The notes beneath the pieces were generated by a model. That model was not told the origin of the DNA. It worked only from the letters and a program-made list of their open reading frames with translations, and searched no databases. A program made the position numbers and the translations under genes. 13,953 nucleotides of DNA from Nitrospiraceae bacterium (GTDB lineage Bacteria; Nitrospirota; Nitrospiria; Nitrospirales; Nitrospiraceae): the NCBI GenBank assembly GCA_005800255.1, contig SYGW01000019.1, positions 1-13,953 of the forward strand, written 5' to 3'. Positions 1-8,424 of this stretch are shown one piece after another (the first letter of the stretch is position 1; the number at the start of each line of letters is the position of its first letter).

Positions 1-279
1 CGTGATTTCCGGAACGGCGAGCGGATGAAGCTCTACTCCGATTCCGTGTGGTTCTGGCGGATTTCCGAAGGGGTGCCCAACACCAAGATGAAGGCCTGGA
101 AGAGCAAGTTGTCAGACGAAGATCGCTGGAAGCTCGTGTTGTTTGAGCGGAACTTCGGTTTGGCCGGCAAGGGCTGGGATGCTGAGAAGAATGCCTGGGT
201 CGATGCGGCGAGTGTGTCGGCGGCAGGAGCAGGTCCGGCACCGGCAGCGGCCCCAGCAGAGGCACCGGCAGGCAAGTAA
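1..279 (+). CDS. c-type cytochrome, C-terminal fragment (5' end outside window)
   Basis: The reading frame is open from base 1, so the ATG at 25 is an internal Met and the gene starts upstream of the window. Visible are 92 codons of a cytochrome c C-terminal part: a Trp-Phe-Trp-Arg-Ile-Ser-Glu-Gly helix, then Thr-Lys-Met-Lys-Ala-Trp, whose Met is the likely sixth heme iron ligand, then a closing helix (DEDRWKLVLFERNF). The heme-binding CxxCH must lie upstream. The end is a low-complexity Ala/Pro tail of about 25 residues. The layout resembles the C-terminus of the cytochrome c at 8425-9144, which has a comparable Phe-Trp-Arg-Ile segment followed by a Met and a Trp-rich helix. It is followed 38 bases later by the bd-like oxidase gene, so it is probably part of the same transcript. 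The cytochrome assignment is from pattern and context, since the CxxCH is not seen. Confidence 0.75.
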   Translation, partial: RDFRNGERMKLYSDSVWFWRISEGVPNTKMKAWKSKLSDEDRWKLVLFERNFGLAGKGWDAEKNAWVDAASVSAAGAGPAPAAAPAEAPAGK

Positions 280-317
280 GCGGACTTCAATCACGTGAGG
301 AGGGGCGGCGAAACATC

Positions 318-1988
318 ATGAAAACGTGGCAGCGCAGTCTCGTGGCGGCATTCGCGCTTCTGGCGTTGTTCGGAGGAGCGGCATATGCCCAAGCTCCCGG
401 CGCGCCACCCGTGGAGTTCCCTTACACGGGGAACCGGACCGCGGTATGGATCGTCGCCCAGCTTCACATCCTATTCGCTGGGTTCATTCTCGGCGCTCCA
501 ATCTTTGTTGTCATCTCGGAGTGGTTGGGGTATCGGAAGCAGGATCCCCGGTACGATCGCTTGGCCAAAGAGGTCACGAAAGTGACGGTCATCCTCTACA
601 GCATGACCGCCCTTACCGGAGGCCTCTTCATTTTCGTGTTGCTGGCGACCTATCCGCAGTTCACGACTTGGCTCATCAATCATTTCTATCTGCTGTTCGC
701 GGTGGTTTACCCGCTGCTGTTCATCAGTGAAACGATCTTGCTGTACATGTATTTCTATACCTGGGACGCTTGGAAGGGCGAGAAGAAGGCCCGCCATATC
801 GCCTTGGGTGTGTTGTTGAATCTGATCGGCACGATCACGCTCTTCGTGATCGACGGGCCAACCTCGTTTATGAATACCCCAGTGAAGGCCGAGGGCATTT
901 CGCCGCAAGAATTCCTTGCCACCGCGTCCCTCTGGGACAAGATCTTCAATTACAGCTGGATGCCGCTGAACCTCCACCGCCTCGTCGGCAACGTGACGTT
1001 CGGCGGGTTCGTGGCTGGCTTGATTGCGGCCTACATGTTCATGGGGGCGAAGAAGGACGAAGAGCGGGCCTATTATGATTGGATGGGCTTTGTCGGCAAT
1101 CTGATCGGTGTGGGCGCATTGCTGTTCCTGCCCTTCATGGGCTACTTGCTGGCCTATGAGCTTTGCGACTACGATGCGTCGATCTGTCCCTATATGATGG
1201 CTGACCAACTTTCGATGTTCTTCGAAATGCAGGGGGCGATGATCGGACTCATCTTCCTGGCCAGTAATTACTATATCTGGCTCAGTATGAAGCGCATCGA
1301 AGGAGTCGAGAAGGTTCGGATGACGATCCTGGCTCCCGTCGTGATGGTGCTGCTCCCCCTGGTCATGACCAAGGTGCTGACCGATTATCCGGTTCCGGAC
1401 CCGACGTCGCTGGCGTTCTTGCTCCCCATGTTGCTGGCGCCCTTCACCATCGGCCGCTTTATCCCGTTCACCGTGTCGGCGAGCACGGTCATCAAGGTTG
1501 GTTTCTTGATGGTCGTCGTGGGCGATGCCATCTGGCTCACGCCCCATGGATTCGTGCCTACCGGCGCCAAGTTGGTGGCGGAGTTGGAGCTGCCGTCCGA
1601 TTGGAACTTCCTGGCCTTGATGCCAGCCAAGAACTCGGCGGCCTTTACGCTGGTGTTCGTTACGGTCGTCAATTACGTGATTTATAACCGGGCTATCAGT
1701 CAGGGCACGATCGTCTGGGGGAAGATCGATTTCATCTCCCAGTTCGTCCTGATTTTCTTGGCCTTCAGCGCGATTTGGACGATGGGCCTGATGGGCGCCG
1801 TTCGTTCGCTGTTGCGGAAGTACTATCACACGTACAATTTGCTGCCCGACTTTACCGCGGAGTCCTTCACGCCAACGCTGTCGTACTCCGCTTGGTGGAT
1901 CACCGGGATTACGGTCGTCTTTTACGCAGTCGTGAGTTTCGCCATTCTCGTGACCCTGCGGCCTTCCGATTCGAAGGGGCACGCCTGA
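318..1988 (+). CDS. cytochrome bd-like oxidase subunit I homolog (paralog A)
   Basis: Encodes a 556-residue polytopic membrane protein of the cytochrome bd ubiquinol oxidase subunit I (CydA) superfamily, in the divergent form found in Nitrospira. An N-terminal signal-like segment (residues 1-24, ending Ala-Tyr-Ala) is followed by about a dozen hydrophobic helices. Residues that fit heme ligands of the family are His50 (AQLHILFAGF) and His220 (MPLNLHRLVGN). Glu138 (FISETILLYMY) fits the conserved helix glutamate. The GRQPW motif of true CydA is not seen; the C-terminal part instead has LMGAVRS (from about 491). No CydB partner is encoded nearby, so the partner, electron donor and even oxygen reduction are unproven. 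The start follows a GAGGAGGGG site at 297-305 with a long spacing (12 nt). It is a paralog of 5986-7764, with shared blocks including YDWMG-VGN-IGV and SNYY-WL. Confidence 0.85.
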   Translation: MKTWQRSLVAAFALLALFGGAAYAQAPGAPPVEFPYTGNRTAVWIVAQLHILFAGFILGAPIFVVISEWLGYRKQDPRYDRLAKEVTKVTVILYSMTALTGGLFIFVLLATYPQFTTWLINHFYLLFAVVYPLLFISETILLYMYFYTWDAWKGEKKARHIALGVLLNLIGTITLFVIDGPTSFMNTPVKAEGISPQEFLATASLWDKIFNYSWMPLNLHRLVGNVTFGGFVAGLIAAYMFMGAKKDEERAYYDWMGFVGNLIGVGALLFLPFMGYLLAYELCDYDASICPYMMADQLSMFFEMQGAMIGLIFLASNYYIWLSMKRIEGVEKVRMTILAPVVMVLLPLVMTKVLTDYPVPDPTSLAFLLPMLLAPFTIGRFIPFTVSASTVIKVGFLMVVVGDAIWLTPHGFVPTGAKLVAELELPSDWNFLALMPAKNSAAFTLVFVTVVNYVIYNRAISQGTIVWGKIDFISQFVLIFLAFSAIWTMGLMGAVRSLLRKYYHTYNLLPDFTAESFTPTLSYSAWWITGITVVFYAVVSFAILVTLRPSDSKGHA

Positions 1989-2058
1989 GGGTAGTCCAGT
2001 CCCTGCCGTGGCCATGTAACCGGGGTGTGGAACGCCTACTGAAGGAAAGAGGATTTGT

Positions 2059-2865
2059 ATGGGGAATGTGATTAAGAAGCTGGTGATCGGCCTGGTGGTG
2101 GGAGGCGCGCTCGTAGGTTTTACGAGGGCGTTCGAATTCCCCGTCATCTTCCAGATGATGTTCTTTGCCTATGCGATGCTGGGGGCCGTCGTCTTCATGA
2201 TTCTGGATGCGCCGGCGGTCAAGCCGATGAGCGGGATCAAGTCCGTGGCGGTCCTGGTGGCGTTCTATATTGTGCTTTGCACGGTCTATATTTCCGGCGC
2301 TTCCATGTGGCCGCAATATGATCCGGAGGACGAAAAGGGCAAGATCGAGAAGATCTTGAAGCCCAAGCGGACGGCGACCGAGCAGGGCAAGGCGGATGAA
2401 TTGATCGCGCGCGCCAAGGCGTTGGACGAGCAGGTGAAGGTGTTGTCGGCGCGGCTGAAGGATCTGGGCGGCGACCAGGCGACGAAGGATCAGGCGGCGG
2501 GCGGGCCAGGCGCGCCCCCGGCTACGACCGGCGCGGCGTCCGGAGACTTCATGAAGTTGGGCGAAGAGCAGTGGCAACTGCAAGAATGTTATAACTGCCA
2601 CAAGCTGAAGGGCGAGGGCGGCAAGAAGCGCGGCCCTGAGTTGGACAACATCGCCAGCTATCTCTCGGTCGACGAGATCAAGCAGAAGATTCTCGACCCC
2701 AAGAGCTTCATGGCCGAGGGCTTCGAGAAAGAGTACGAGAAGGGCAAGATGCCGGACAAGTACAAGGATCTCATGGAGGAGAAGGACGTCGTGGCGCTCG
2801 CCTCCTGGCTGGGGACATTCAAGAATACATCGGTGGCCACGCCGAAGCCGATTAAGAAGAAGTAG
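2059..2865 (+). CDS. membrane-anchored monoheme cytochrome c
   Basis: Encodes 268 residues. Three hydrophobic segments occupy about residues 5-22, 28-50 and 61-81. A charged, Lys/Glu/Ala-rich stretch (about 90-140, coiled-coil-like) and a Gly/Ala/Pro hinge follow. A class I cytochrome c domain sits at the C-terminus: heme site Cys177-Tyr-Asn-Cys180-His181, and Met231 in KGKMPDKY as probable sixth ligand. The protein ends in a basic tail. It probably carries electrons on the periplasmic side next to the Rieske/cytochrome b module encoded directly after it, much as cytochrome c1 or f would, though it has no c1 or f sequence features. The ATG at 2059 has a strong purine-rich site, AAGGAAAGAGG, a few bases upstream. 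Its stop is one base before the next start (TAGCATG), suggesting translational coupling. Confidence 0.88.
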   Translation: MGNVIKKLVIGLVVGGALVGFTRAFEFPVIFQMMFFAYAMLGAVVFMILDAPAVKPMSGIKSVAVLVAFYIVLCTVYISGASMWPQYDPEDEKGKIEKILKPKRTATEQGKADELIARAKALDEQVKVLSARLKDLGGDQATKDQAAGGPGAPPATTGAASGDFMKLGEEQWQLQECYNCHKLKGEGGKKRGPELDNIASYLSVDEIKQKILDPKSFMAEGFEKEYEKGKMPDKYKDLMEEKDVVALASWLGTFKNTSVATPKPIKKK

Positions 2866-2866
2866 C

Positions 2867-3799
2867 ATGCAGCCCAAACTGAAATCAAAAGTCCGTGGCG
2901 CGGATCAAGAAATCGGAGAAGTGAGCAAGGTCATCGTCGACCCGTTGTCTCACGAGATCAGCGACCTTGTTGTGTCGGTGAGCGGCACGGAGGATCGGCA
3001 GGTGCCGATGTGCGCGGTGGCGTCCGTGACGGACGGCTTGGTGCAGTTGCGGATGTCCAAGGCGGACTTCCTGGAGTTCGCGCCGTTCAAGCGCGACGAC
3101 TATGTCACGACGCATGAAGTGGAGATTCCTCACCTGGAGGACCATCTGCAGGTCACGCCGGGGGAAGTGCTCGTGCCGTTCCCTGAGCTGGAGCGCAACG
3201 TCAAGCGGCGGACGTTTTTCGCAAACTTGACCCATGTGATCGGGCTTTTTATCGGATTGCCGCTGGCTTTCCCCGTGTTGAAGTATTTGATGAAGCCGAT
3301 GTATGCCCCGTTCGACAACGGCTGGCTGAAGATCGGCAACGTCGGGAAGATCAAGGCAGAAGACGCCGGCACCCAGTTCAAGTATAAGCGCAAGGTCAAG
3401 GAGGCCTATCTGCCGGAAGCCGAGATTGAAAAGAACGTGTGGGTGTTAAAGGCGACGCCTGCGGTCCTCGAAAAGATGTACCAGGGCAAAGATATGGAAT
3501 TCCGTGATGCCATGGGGAAGACCATCTGGACCAATAAGAAGGACGTGCCCTACGTTGCTTTTTCCGGCAAATGTCCCCATCTTGGTTGCGGATTTAAATG
3601 GCGCCAGCATAAAGTCCTTGGGCAAGTATTTCTCTGTCCCTGCCACCTGAGCATCTACGATGCGGCGGGCAAGGTCTTGGACGGTCCCGCCCCGCGCCCT
3701 CTCGACCCGCTGCCGATCCAGGTGTCCGCGAGCGGAGAAGTGCAAATTATCGATATGGAATTCAAAGCCGGGACTAAGTCCCAAACGCGGATCGTCTAG
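2867..3799 (+). CDS. PRC-barrel/Rieske 2Fe-2S fusion protein
   Basis: Encodes 310 residues in three parts. Residues 1-115 are a soluble domain resembling a PRC barrel (GEVSKVIVDPLSHEISDLVV, then VPMCAVASV). A single membrane helix lies at about 119-138, preceded by basic residues NVKRR. A Rieske domain follows, with complete cluster motifs Cys236-Pro-His238-Leu-Gly-Cys241 and Cys257-Pro-Cys259-His260-Leu-Ser262. Both cysteine pairs and both histidine ligands are present, and the second motif includes the Ser that tunes high-potential clusters. A Rieske protein of a cytochrome bc/b6f-type complex passes electrons from quinol to a c-type cytochrome. The order here, with cytochrome b starting directly after its stop codon (TAGATG), fits that. 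The N-terminal domain would face the cytoplasm if the Rieske domain is periplasmic (inference). PRC barrel is assigned by pattern only. Confidence 0.88.
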   Translation: MQPKLKSKVRGADQEIGEVSKVIVDPLSHEISDLVVSVSGTEDRQVPMCAVASVTDGLVQLRMSKADFLEFAPFKRDDYVTTHEVEIPHLEDHLQVTPGEVLVPFPELERNVKRRTFFANLTHVIGLFIGLPLAFPVLKYLMKPMYAPFDNGWLKIGNVGKIKAEDAGTQFKYKRKVKEAYLPEAEIEKNVWVLKATPAVLEKMYQGKDMEFRDAMGKTIWTNKKDVPYVAFSGKCPHLGCGFKWRQHKVLGQVFLCPCHLSIYDAAGKVLDGPAPRPLDPLPIQVSASGEVQIIDMEFKAGTKSQTRIV

Positions 3800-4912
3800 A
3801 TGAGCCACACCCCTTCTCCTAACACGCAGGCAACGATCGTCGAAAAAATCATCGACTTTGTCGATGAGCGAGTCGGGCTGAAGCTGCTCGCCGCCAAGAT
3901 GCTCAATGAGCCGGTTCCCGGAGGCTCTCGCTGGGCCTATGTCTTCGGGTCGGTGCTGTTGTTTATCTTCATCATGCAGGCCATCACGGGCGTGCTGCTG
4001 ATGTTCTACTATGTGCCCACCGCCGACCATGCCTACGCCAGCACACAGTACATTCTGCATGACGTCGATTATGGCTGGTTCCTGCTGAGCTACCATTTCT
4101 GGGGCTCCACGGCCATGGTGGTCTGTGTCTTTGCCCACATGTCCCAAGTCTTTCTCTGGGGCGCCTACAAGAAGCCCCGCGAATTGATCTGGTTGGTGGG
4201 CTTGGCGCTCTTCGGCATCGTCATGGGATTCGGCTTCACGGGCTATCTGCTTCCGTGGGACCAGCGGGCCTATTGGGCCACGACCGTCGGCGTCGAGATC
4301 ATGGACAAGACGCCGTTGCTGGGCGACTTCATGGCGCGGTTCCTCAAGGGAGGCGCGACGCCAGGCCAAATGACGCTGAGCCGGTTCTTTGTCATTCACG
4401 TGATGGTGCTTCCCGCCGCCCTGATGGGGTTGGCCGGGTTGCATCTCTTCCTCTTCAGGACGGCCGGACCAGCCGGTCCATTCCGTGGCACGCCGGCAGA
4501 GCTGAAGGCGAAGACCGATTATTTCTTTCCGCGGCAGATCTGGAAAGACATCGTCGGGATGGCGACCGTGTTTGCCTGCATCTGCGCTCTGGCCTTCTGG
4601 GAGCCGGTGGTCTTGCTGGAAGAGGCGACGCCGGACCCGGGCGATTATCATCCGGAGCCGGAGTGGTATTTCCTCTTCTTGTTTCAACTGCTGCGGTTGA
4701 AGATGTTCTCCGGCGAGTTCGGGCAGTTTGTCGGGGCGATGGCCTTGCCCGGCGCCTTCATGGCCCTGCTGGCCGCGTTGCCCTTCATCGACCGGGATCC
4801 CGAGCGGAATATTTTCAAACGGCCTGTTGCGCTTATCGGATGGATGGTGGTCATGGCTGCGATCCTGATTTTCACGATCTCCGCCATTATCAACCGAGAG
4901 TTTTTGGATTAG
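3800..4912 (+). CDS. cytochrome b, b6/subunit IV-type single chain
   Basis: Encodes the 370-residue diheme cytochrome b core of a quinol:cytochrome c oxidoreductase. Heme ligands are His99/His113 and His200/His215. The 14- and 15-residue steps match cytochrome b6; the second step is 14 in mitochondrial-type bc1. PWDQ lies at 152-155 and the quinol-site motif Pro-Glu-Trp-Tyr at 287-290. Other b6-like blocks are [15 protein letters not shown] and [11 protein letters not shown]. The chain ends after about seven helices, so it looks like b6 and subunit IV joined in one polypeptide. The position equivalent to the b6 cysteine that binds heme c_n reads Tyr-Val-Phe-Gly, so no covalent extra heme is expected. 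No clear ribosome site is seen; the start touches the Rieske stop, implying coupled translation. Confidence 0.93.
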   Translation: MSHTPSPNTQATIVEKIIDFVDERVGLKLLAAKMLNEPVPGGSRWAYVFGSVLLFIFIMQAITGVLLMFYYVPTADHAYASTQYILHDVDYGWFLLSYHFWGSTAMVVCVFAHMSQVFLWGAYKKPRELIWLVGLALFGIVMGFGFTGYLLPWDQRAYWATTVGVEIMDKTPLLGDFMARFLKGGATPGQMTLSRFFVIHVMVLPAALMGLAGLHLFLFRTAGPAGPFRGTPAELKAKTDYFFPRQIWKDIVGMATVFACICALAFWEPVVLLEEATPDPGDYHPEPEWYFLFLFQLLRLKMFSGEFGQFVGAMALPGAFMALLAALPFIDRDPERNIFKRPVALIGWMVVMAAILIFTISAIINREFLD

Positions 4913-4943
4913 TGGCGATCTCGCAGAACGGACTCGGCCTGCT

Positions 4944-5960
4944 ATGAGCAACGAACGCGATTCAATGTGTCCCGCGCAGCTCGGGCTCGGTATTCTCTGG
5001 CCCGCCTTTTGGACCGGCTTGCCGATCAAGCTGGCATTCGTGCTCCTGTTTCTCTCGCTCGGAATGGTGCATTTTGAGACGAGAATCGGTCTTGCCTTTT
5101 TGATGCTCCTGACGAGCCCTGTCACCGTGTTCGCGCTTCCCACGATTACAGTCGGGCTGGAGTCGCACCTCGGCGAAGGGGCTGGCATTCCGTTGCTGTT
5201 CCTCTTGTCCATTCCCATCGATATCTGGGCGCTCGGGGTCGTGGGCCGCACATTTTTCCTCGAGCAGCTGAAGCGTGAGCCGCAAGAGGGGTTGGGGCTG
5301 ACGCTCTGGTGGAAATGTGCGCTGGTCGGAGGGCTCTTTCTCCCGGTCCTCTGGGTGGTGGTGAGTTTCACGACGGACACCGCGATTGCGGCGTCCCATT
5401 CGATGTTCGAGCTGGACTTTCTCAAGTTCGTGCCGGTCGCGGAAAAAATCAGTATTGAGCTGGTCCTCTGGGGCACGGTGGCCACGGGGATGTTGCTGGG
5501 CTTGTTGACCGCCGGGCTGTGGCTCGTGGGGCGGATCATCCGCGGCACAGTGGAGTCGGCCGCGCCTGCGTCGGAGAATTATCAAAAGCTGATTACCCGC
5601 TGGGATCTGATGCGGGTGCCGGCGGACCAGGGGTTGATGCTGACGGCATTGACCGGCGTGGCGGTGGTCTTGTCGCTCCTGCTCTGGTCGTCCTTGCCGG
5701 TCTTTACGCCTCATCCGCATGAATGTTGTAAGAAGCCGGAAGTGAAGGCGGCGCAGGTTTTCAAACCGGTCGAGACGCTGAATAAAGACGAGAAGATGTT
5801 GGCGCAGCTCAGTGCGCAAGTCGAGGCGTTGGAAAAGCAGAAGGCGGAAGCCGACGCGGCCAATACGAAGAAGAGTAAGGGCAGTGCGGCGGCAGGCACA
5901 GCTGTAGTGAAAACGCCGGCGGCAACCGTGCCGGTTCCGTCTGCCGCCAAGAAACCGTAA
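4944..5960 (+). CDS. membrane protein of unknown function with HPHECC motif
   Basis: I do not recognise this family. The 338-residue product has about six hydrophobic helices (roughly 25-42, 47-66, 80-101, 120-142, 170-197, 230-250). A short His257-Pro-His259-Glu-Cys261-Cys262-Lys motif lies directly after the last helix. Next comes a Lys/Glu/Gln-rich helix that looks able to form a coiled coil (about 270-310), and finally an Ala/Pro/Lys-rich tail. No CxxCH or known redox motif is present. It lies between cytochrome b and the second bd-like subunit with short gaps, so it is likely an accessory or structural part of the respiratory complex encoded here. The clustered His/Cys residues could bind a metal ion or heme at the membrane surface (inference). 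The ATG at 4944 has only a weak ribosome site; a Met at residue 8 is an alternative start. Confidence 0.75.
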   Translation: MSNERDSMCPAQLGLGILWPAFWTGLPIKLAFVLLFLSLGMVHFETRIGLAFLMLLTSPVTVFALPTITVGLESHLGEGAGIPLLFLLSIPIDIWALGVVGRTFFLEQLKREPQEGLGLTLWWKCALVGGLFLPVLWVVVSFTTDTAIAASHSMFELDFLKFVPVAEKISIELVLWGTVATGMLLGLLTAGLWLVGRIIRGTVESAAPASENYQKLITRWDLMRVPADQGLMLTALTGVAVVLSLLLWSSLPVFTPHPHECCKKPEVKAAQVFKPVETLNKDEKMLAQLSAQVEALEKQKAEADAANTKKSKGSAAAGTAVVKTPAATVPVPSAAKKP

Positions 5961-5985
5961 CGTGGGAGATGATGAGGTGAGGGCC

Positions 5986-7764
5986 ATGCAACAACAGGGT
6001 GGATGGATTCAGAGATTTCTCCGGGCTGTCAAAGGCCAGGGGGGGATGCTCTCAGGGCTGTTGTGGGCCGTTGGCCTCCTCAGTCTTCCCGCGCTGGCCT
6101 TCGGGGCCGATGCCGCACCGGCCGCCGCGACCGAATATCGCGATATTCCCTACGTCGGCAGCCGCAACCTCGTCTGGGTGGTCGCGCAGCTCCACTTGCT
6201 GCTGGCGGGGTTCGTGTTGGGCGTGCCGATTTTCGCTTGGCTGTGCGAAGTCGTCGCCTGGAAGACCGGCGAAAAACGCTACGACAAACTCGCCAAAGAG
6301 TTTACCAAGCTCCTGACCTCGGCCTATGCCACGACGGCGCTCTTTGGCGGTATTCTGCTGTTCCTGCTAATTTCTTTCTATCCCAAGTTGATGAACTATT
6401 TGACCGATATCTTCTTTCCGTCGTTCATTGTTTATTGTCTTCTGTTCCTGGTTGAGACGGCGACGCTGTACCTCTATTGGTACGGCTGGGACGCGATGCA
6501 GGATGGCGGTAAGAAGAAGTTCCATATTTTCCTCGGCTTCATGCTGAACTTTTTCGCCTTCTTCATCATGATCGTGCCGAACTCCTGGGCCACGTTCCAG
6601 GCCAGCCCGGTCGTGCTGGCCGAGGGATCGGATCTCGCGCGGGCCTGGGCTGCGACCTGGAATCCCACCTGGTGGCCGGTGAACATTCACCGTCTAATCG
6701 CGAACGTGGTGCTGGGCGGTTACATCTGCGGCGCTTACGCCGGGATTCGCTACCTGTCTGCCAGAAATGCGGAAGAGCGAGACCACTACGATTGGATGGG
6801 GTACGTCGGGAACTTCATCGGGGTATTCGGTCTTTTGCCCCTCCCCTTTGCCGGTTACTGGCTCATGCGTGAAATTTATCAGTACAATCAGCAGATGGGC
6901 ATTACGCTCATGGGCGGCTTCCTGTCCTGGCTCTTCATTCTGCAGGCCATGCTCATCGGCGTACTCTTTCTCGGCTCGAATTATTACTTCTGGCTGGGGA
7001 TCACTTATCGCATTCCCGGTTCTGAGTTGAAGTACCGCAAGCCGATGTTGTCGATGCTGATCATTCTGCTCCTGTGTCTCGGTGTCTGGATGACGCCGCA
7101 CTCCCTCGTGGCGAGCTTGGAGGAAGCGAGAAAGATGGGGGGCACCCACCATCCGCTGTTGGGAGTCTTTGGCGTTATGTCGGCGAAAATGACCGTATCA
7201 AACTTGATGATTCTGGTCACCTTCATGAGCTTTATCATGTATTGGCGCGCGGGCAAGGAGGAAACCGCCGGATGGGCGAAGGCCGCAAAAGCGGTTATGA
7301 GCTCGCTTCTAGTCCTCGCTGGAATCGCCGTCGTTGTCTTGGGCGTCTGGGGCTACTTCGTGCCAGCCATCGTCCGTATCAACTACTTCTCGACGTCGCA
7401 GGTGCTGATCGTGCTCTTCGTCATGCTGACGATCACGCCGCTGACGGCTCTACTGCTAAAGAGCGCTAAGACGACGACGGAGATGGTCTGGGGCAAGATG
7501 CCGCCTCGTGCCGGTTATGCCCTCGTCCTCAATGCGACCATGGTTATCCTGCTTATGACCCTGATGGGTTACGCCAGGTCGTCCTCGCGCGTTCATTGGC
7601 ACGTCTATGGTGTGCTTCGAGATTCGTCGCAATACGCATTTTCGCCAGCGCTCGGGTTTGCGGCTGCGATCATGGCTTTGAACACATTTATTTTCTGCAT
7701 GATTGTCGCGTTCATATTCTGGGTGGCCACGATGAGCGATAAGGCGAAGGCGTCGCATAGCTGA
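5986..7764 (+). CDS. cytochrome bd-like oxidase subunit I homolog (paralog B)
   Basis: Encodes 592 residues from ATG 5986, chosen because GAGGTGAGG sits just upstream; an in-frame GTG at 5962 would include this site in the coding part and is less likely. A long signal-like segment (to about residue 40, Ala-Phe-Gly-Ala) precedes the polytopic part. Conserved family positions are His70 (AQLHLLLAGF), Glu157 (FLVETATLY) and His235 (WPVNIHRLIAN). Like paralog A it lacks CydA's GRQPW and keeps LMGYARS near residue 526, and both have a Trp-x-Thr-Pro-His segment (His372 here, His410 in A). A His388-His389 pair in a loop is seen only here. Two bd-like subunits in one array may form a heterodimer in place of CydA/CydB, or may be separate oxidases; sequence alone cannot decide. 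Oxygen reduction is inferred from the family. Confidence 0.84.
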   Translation: MQQQGGWIQRFLRAVKGQGGMLSGLLWAVGLLSLPALAFGADAAPAAATEYRDIPYVGSRNLVWVVAQLHLLLAGFVLGVPIFAWLCEVVAWKTGEKRYDKLAKEFTKLLTSAYATTALFGGILLFLLISFYPKLMNYLTDIFFPSFIVYCLLFLVETATLYLYWYGWDAMQDGGKKKFHIFLGFMLNFFAFFIMIVPNSWATFQASPVVLAEGSDLARAWAATWNPTWWPVNIHRLIANVVLGGYICGAYAGIRYLSARNAEERDHYDWMGYVGNFIGVFGLLPLPFAGYWLMREIYQYNQQMGITLMGGFLSWLFILQAMLIGVLFLGSNYYFWLGITYRIPGSELKYRKPMLSMLIILLLCLGVWMTPHSLVASLEEARKMGGTHHPLLGVFGVMSAKMTVSNLMILVTFMSFIMYWRAGKEETAGWAKAAKAVMSSLLVLAGIAVVVLGVWGYFVPAIVRINYFSTSQVLIVLFVMLTITPLTALLLKSAKTTTEMVWGKMPPRAGYALVLNATMVILLMTLMGYARSSSRVHWHVYGVLRDSSQYAFSPALGFAAAIMALNTFIFCMIVAFIFWVATMSDKAKASHS

Positions 7765-7791
7765 GGCGATCGATTTGGCAAGAGGAGTCCT

Positions 7792-8415
7792 ATGAGCGAA
7801 GTTGCTAAATTACAGTTGATCGGTCTGATGATTGTGGGAAGCGGAGCCCTGATCCTGCTTCTAATTCGAGCCCAGTTTGCCCGGGTCATCGGATTCGTCG
7901 CCATGGTCCTCGGTCTTTTCACGCTCGTCGCGCTGTCGGTGCCGCAGATGGCATCCTTGCCGCCGGTCGAGGAAAAGTTTGACATTGCCACGGTGAAAAC
8001 GCCGACCGACATGGCGACCATCGGACAGAAGATTTTCTTCAGCAAGGGCCAATGCGCCCTTTGCCATACGATCGGCCCCAGTGAGTCAGCCCGTTGCCCG
8101 GACCTGAAAGGGATCGGCGCTAAGCTGAGCCGCGAATTTCTGTTTGAAAGTTTGACGCAGCCTCAGGCCTACATCTATCTCGACTACCGCCATGAAGGCC
8201 AGCCGAAGGAATATCCGGCTCGGATGCCCTACATCAATAAGAACCCGATCGGGCTGTCCAAGAATGAGATTCTGTCGGTCATCGCCTTCCTGCAGCAAAT
8301 GAGCGGGGAGCCGATTTCTGTCAATGTCGCTGAACTTGAAGTGCCGGGACAGGCGTCTGCCGCTCCGGTGAAGGTAGCTCAGTCCGGCCCAGTCGACGTG
8401 GCGCAAGCGCACTAG
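7792..8415 (+). CDS. membrane-anchored monoheme cytochrome c
   Basis: Encodes 207 residues. Two N-terminal hydrophobic helices (about 7-25 and 30-50) are followed by a cytochrome c domain with Cys88-Ala-Leu-Cys91-His92 and Met145 in PARMPYIN as the likely sixth ligand. The C-terminus is an Ala/Val/Pro-rich tail. The domain order puts the heme on the periplasmic side. It starts 27 bases after paralog B with a good AGAGGAG ribosome site at 7781-7787. Its stop codon overlaps the AGGAGG of the next gene, so both cytochromes are probably made together. It is likely an electron carrier to or from the bd-like subunit encoded just upstream (inference from position). It also has an unpaired Cys at 102 (ARCPDL), ten residues after the heme His. 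Confidence 0.88.
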   Translation: MSEVAKLQLIGLMIVGSGALILLLIRAQFARVIGFVAMVLGLFTLVALSVPQMASLPPVEEKFDIATVKTPTDMATIGQKIFFSKGQCALCHTIGPSESARCPDLKGIGAKLSREFLFESLTQPQAYIYLDYRHEGQPKEYPARMPYINKNPIGLSKNEILSVIAFLQQMSGEPISVNVAELEVPGQASAAPVKVAQSGPVDVAQAH

Positions 8416-8424
8416 GAGGAACGT

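Noticed and set aside
471..2147. 558-codon minus-strand open frame
   Set aside because: It lies opposite the bd-like oxidase gene; its product is Arg/His/Gln/Glu-rich without a recognisable domain, a typical shadow of a GC-rich gene.
3770..3782. GGGACT/AGTCCC palindrome near the end of the Rieske gene
   Set aside because: The spacer is a single base, so it cannot form a useful RNA hairpin; it is inside coding sequence.
3446..5548. 700-codon minus-strand open frame
   Set aside because: It covers the Rieske, cytochrome b and membrane protein genes in antisense. Its composition is low-complexity and those plus-strand genes have clear motifs.
5962..5985. GTG 5962 as start of bd-like paralog B
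   Set aside because: The Shine-Dalgarno site GAGGTGAGG lies between this GTG and ATG 5986, so the ATG is the better start.
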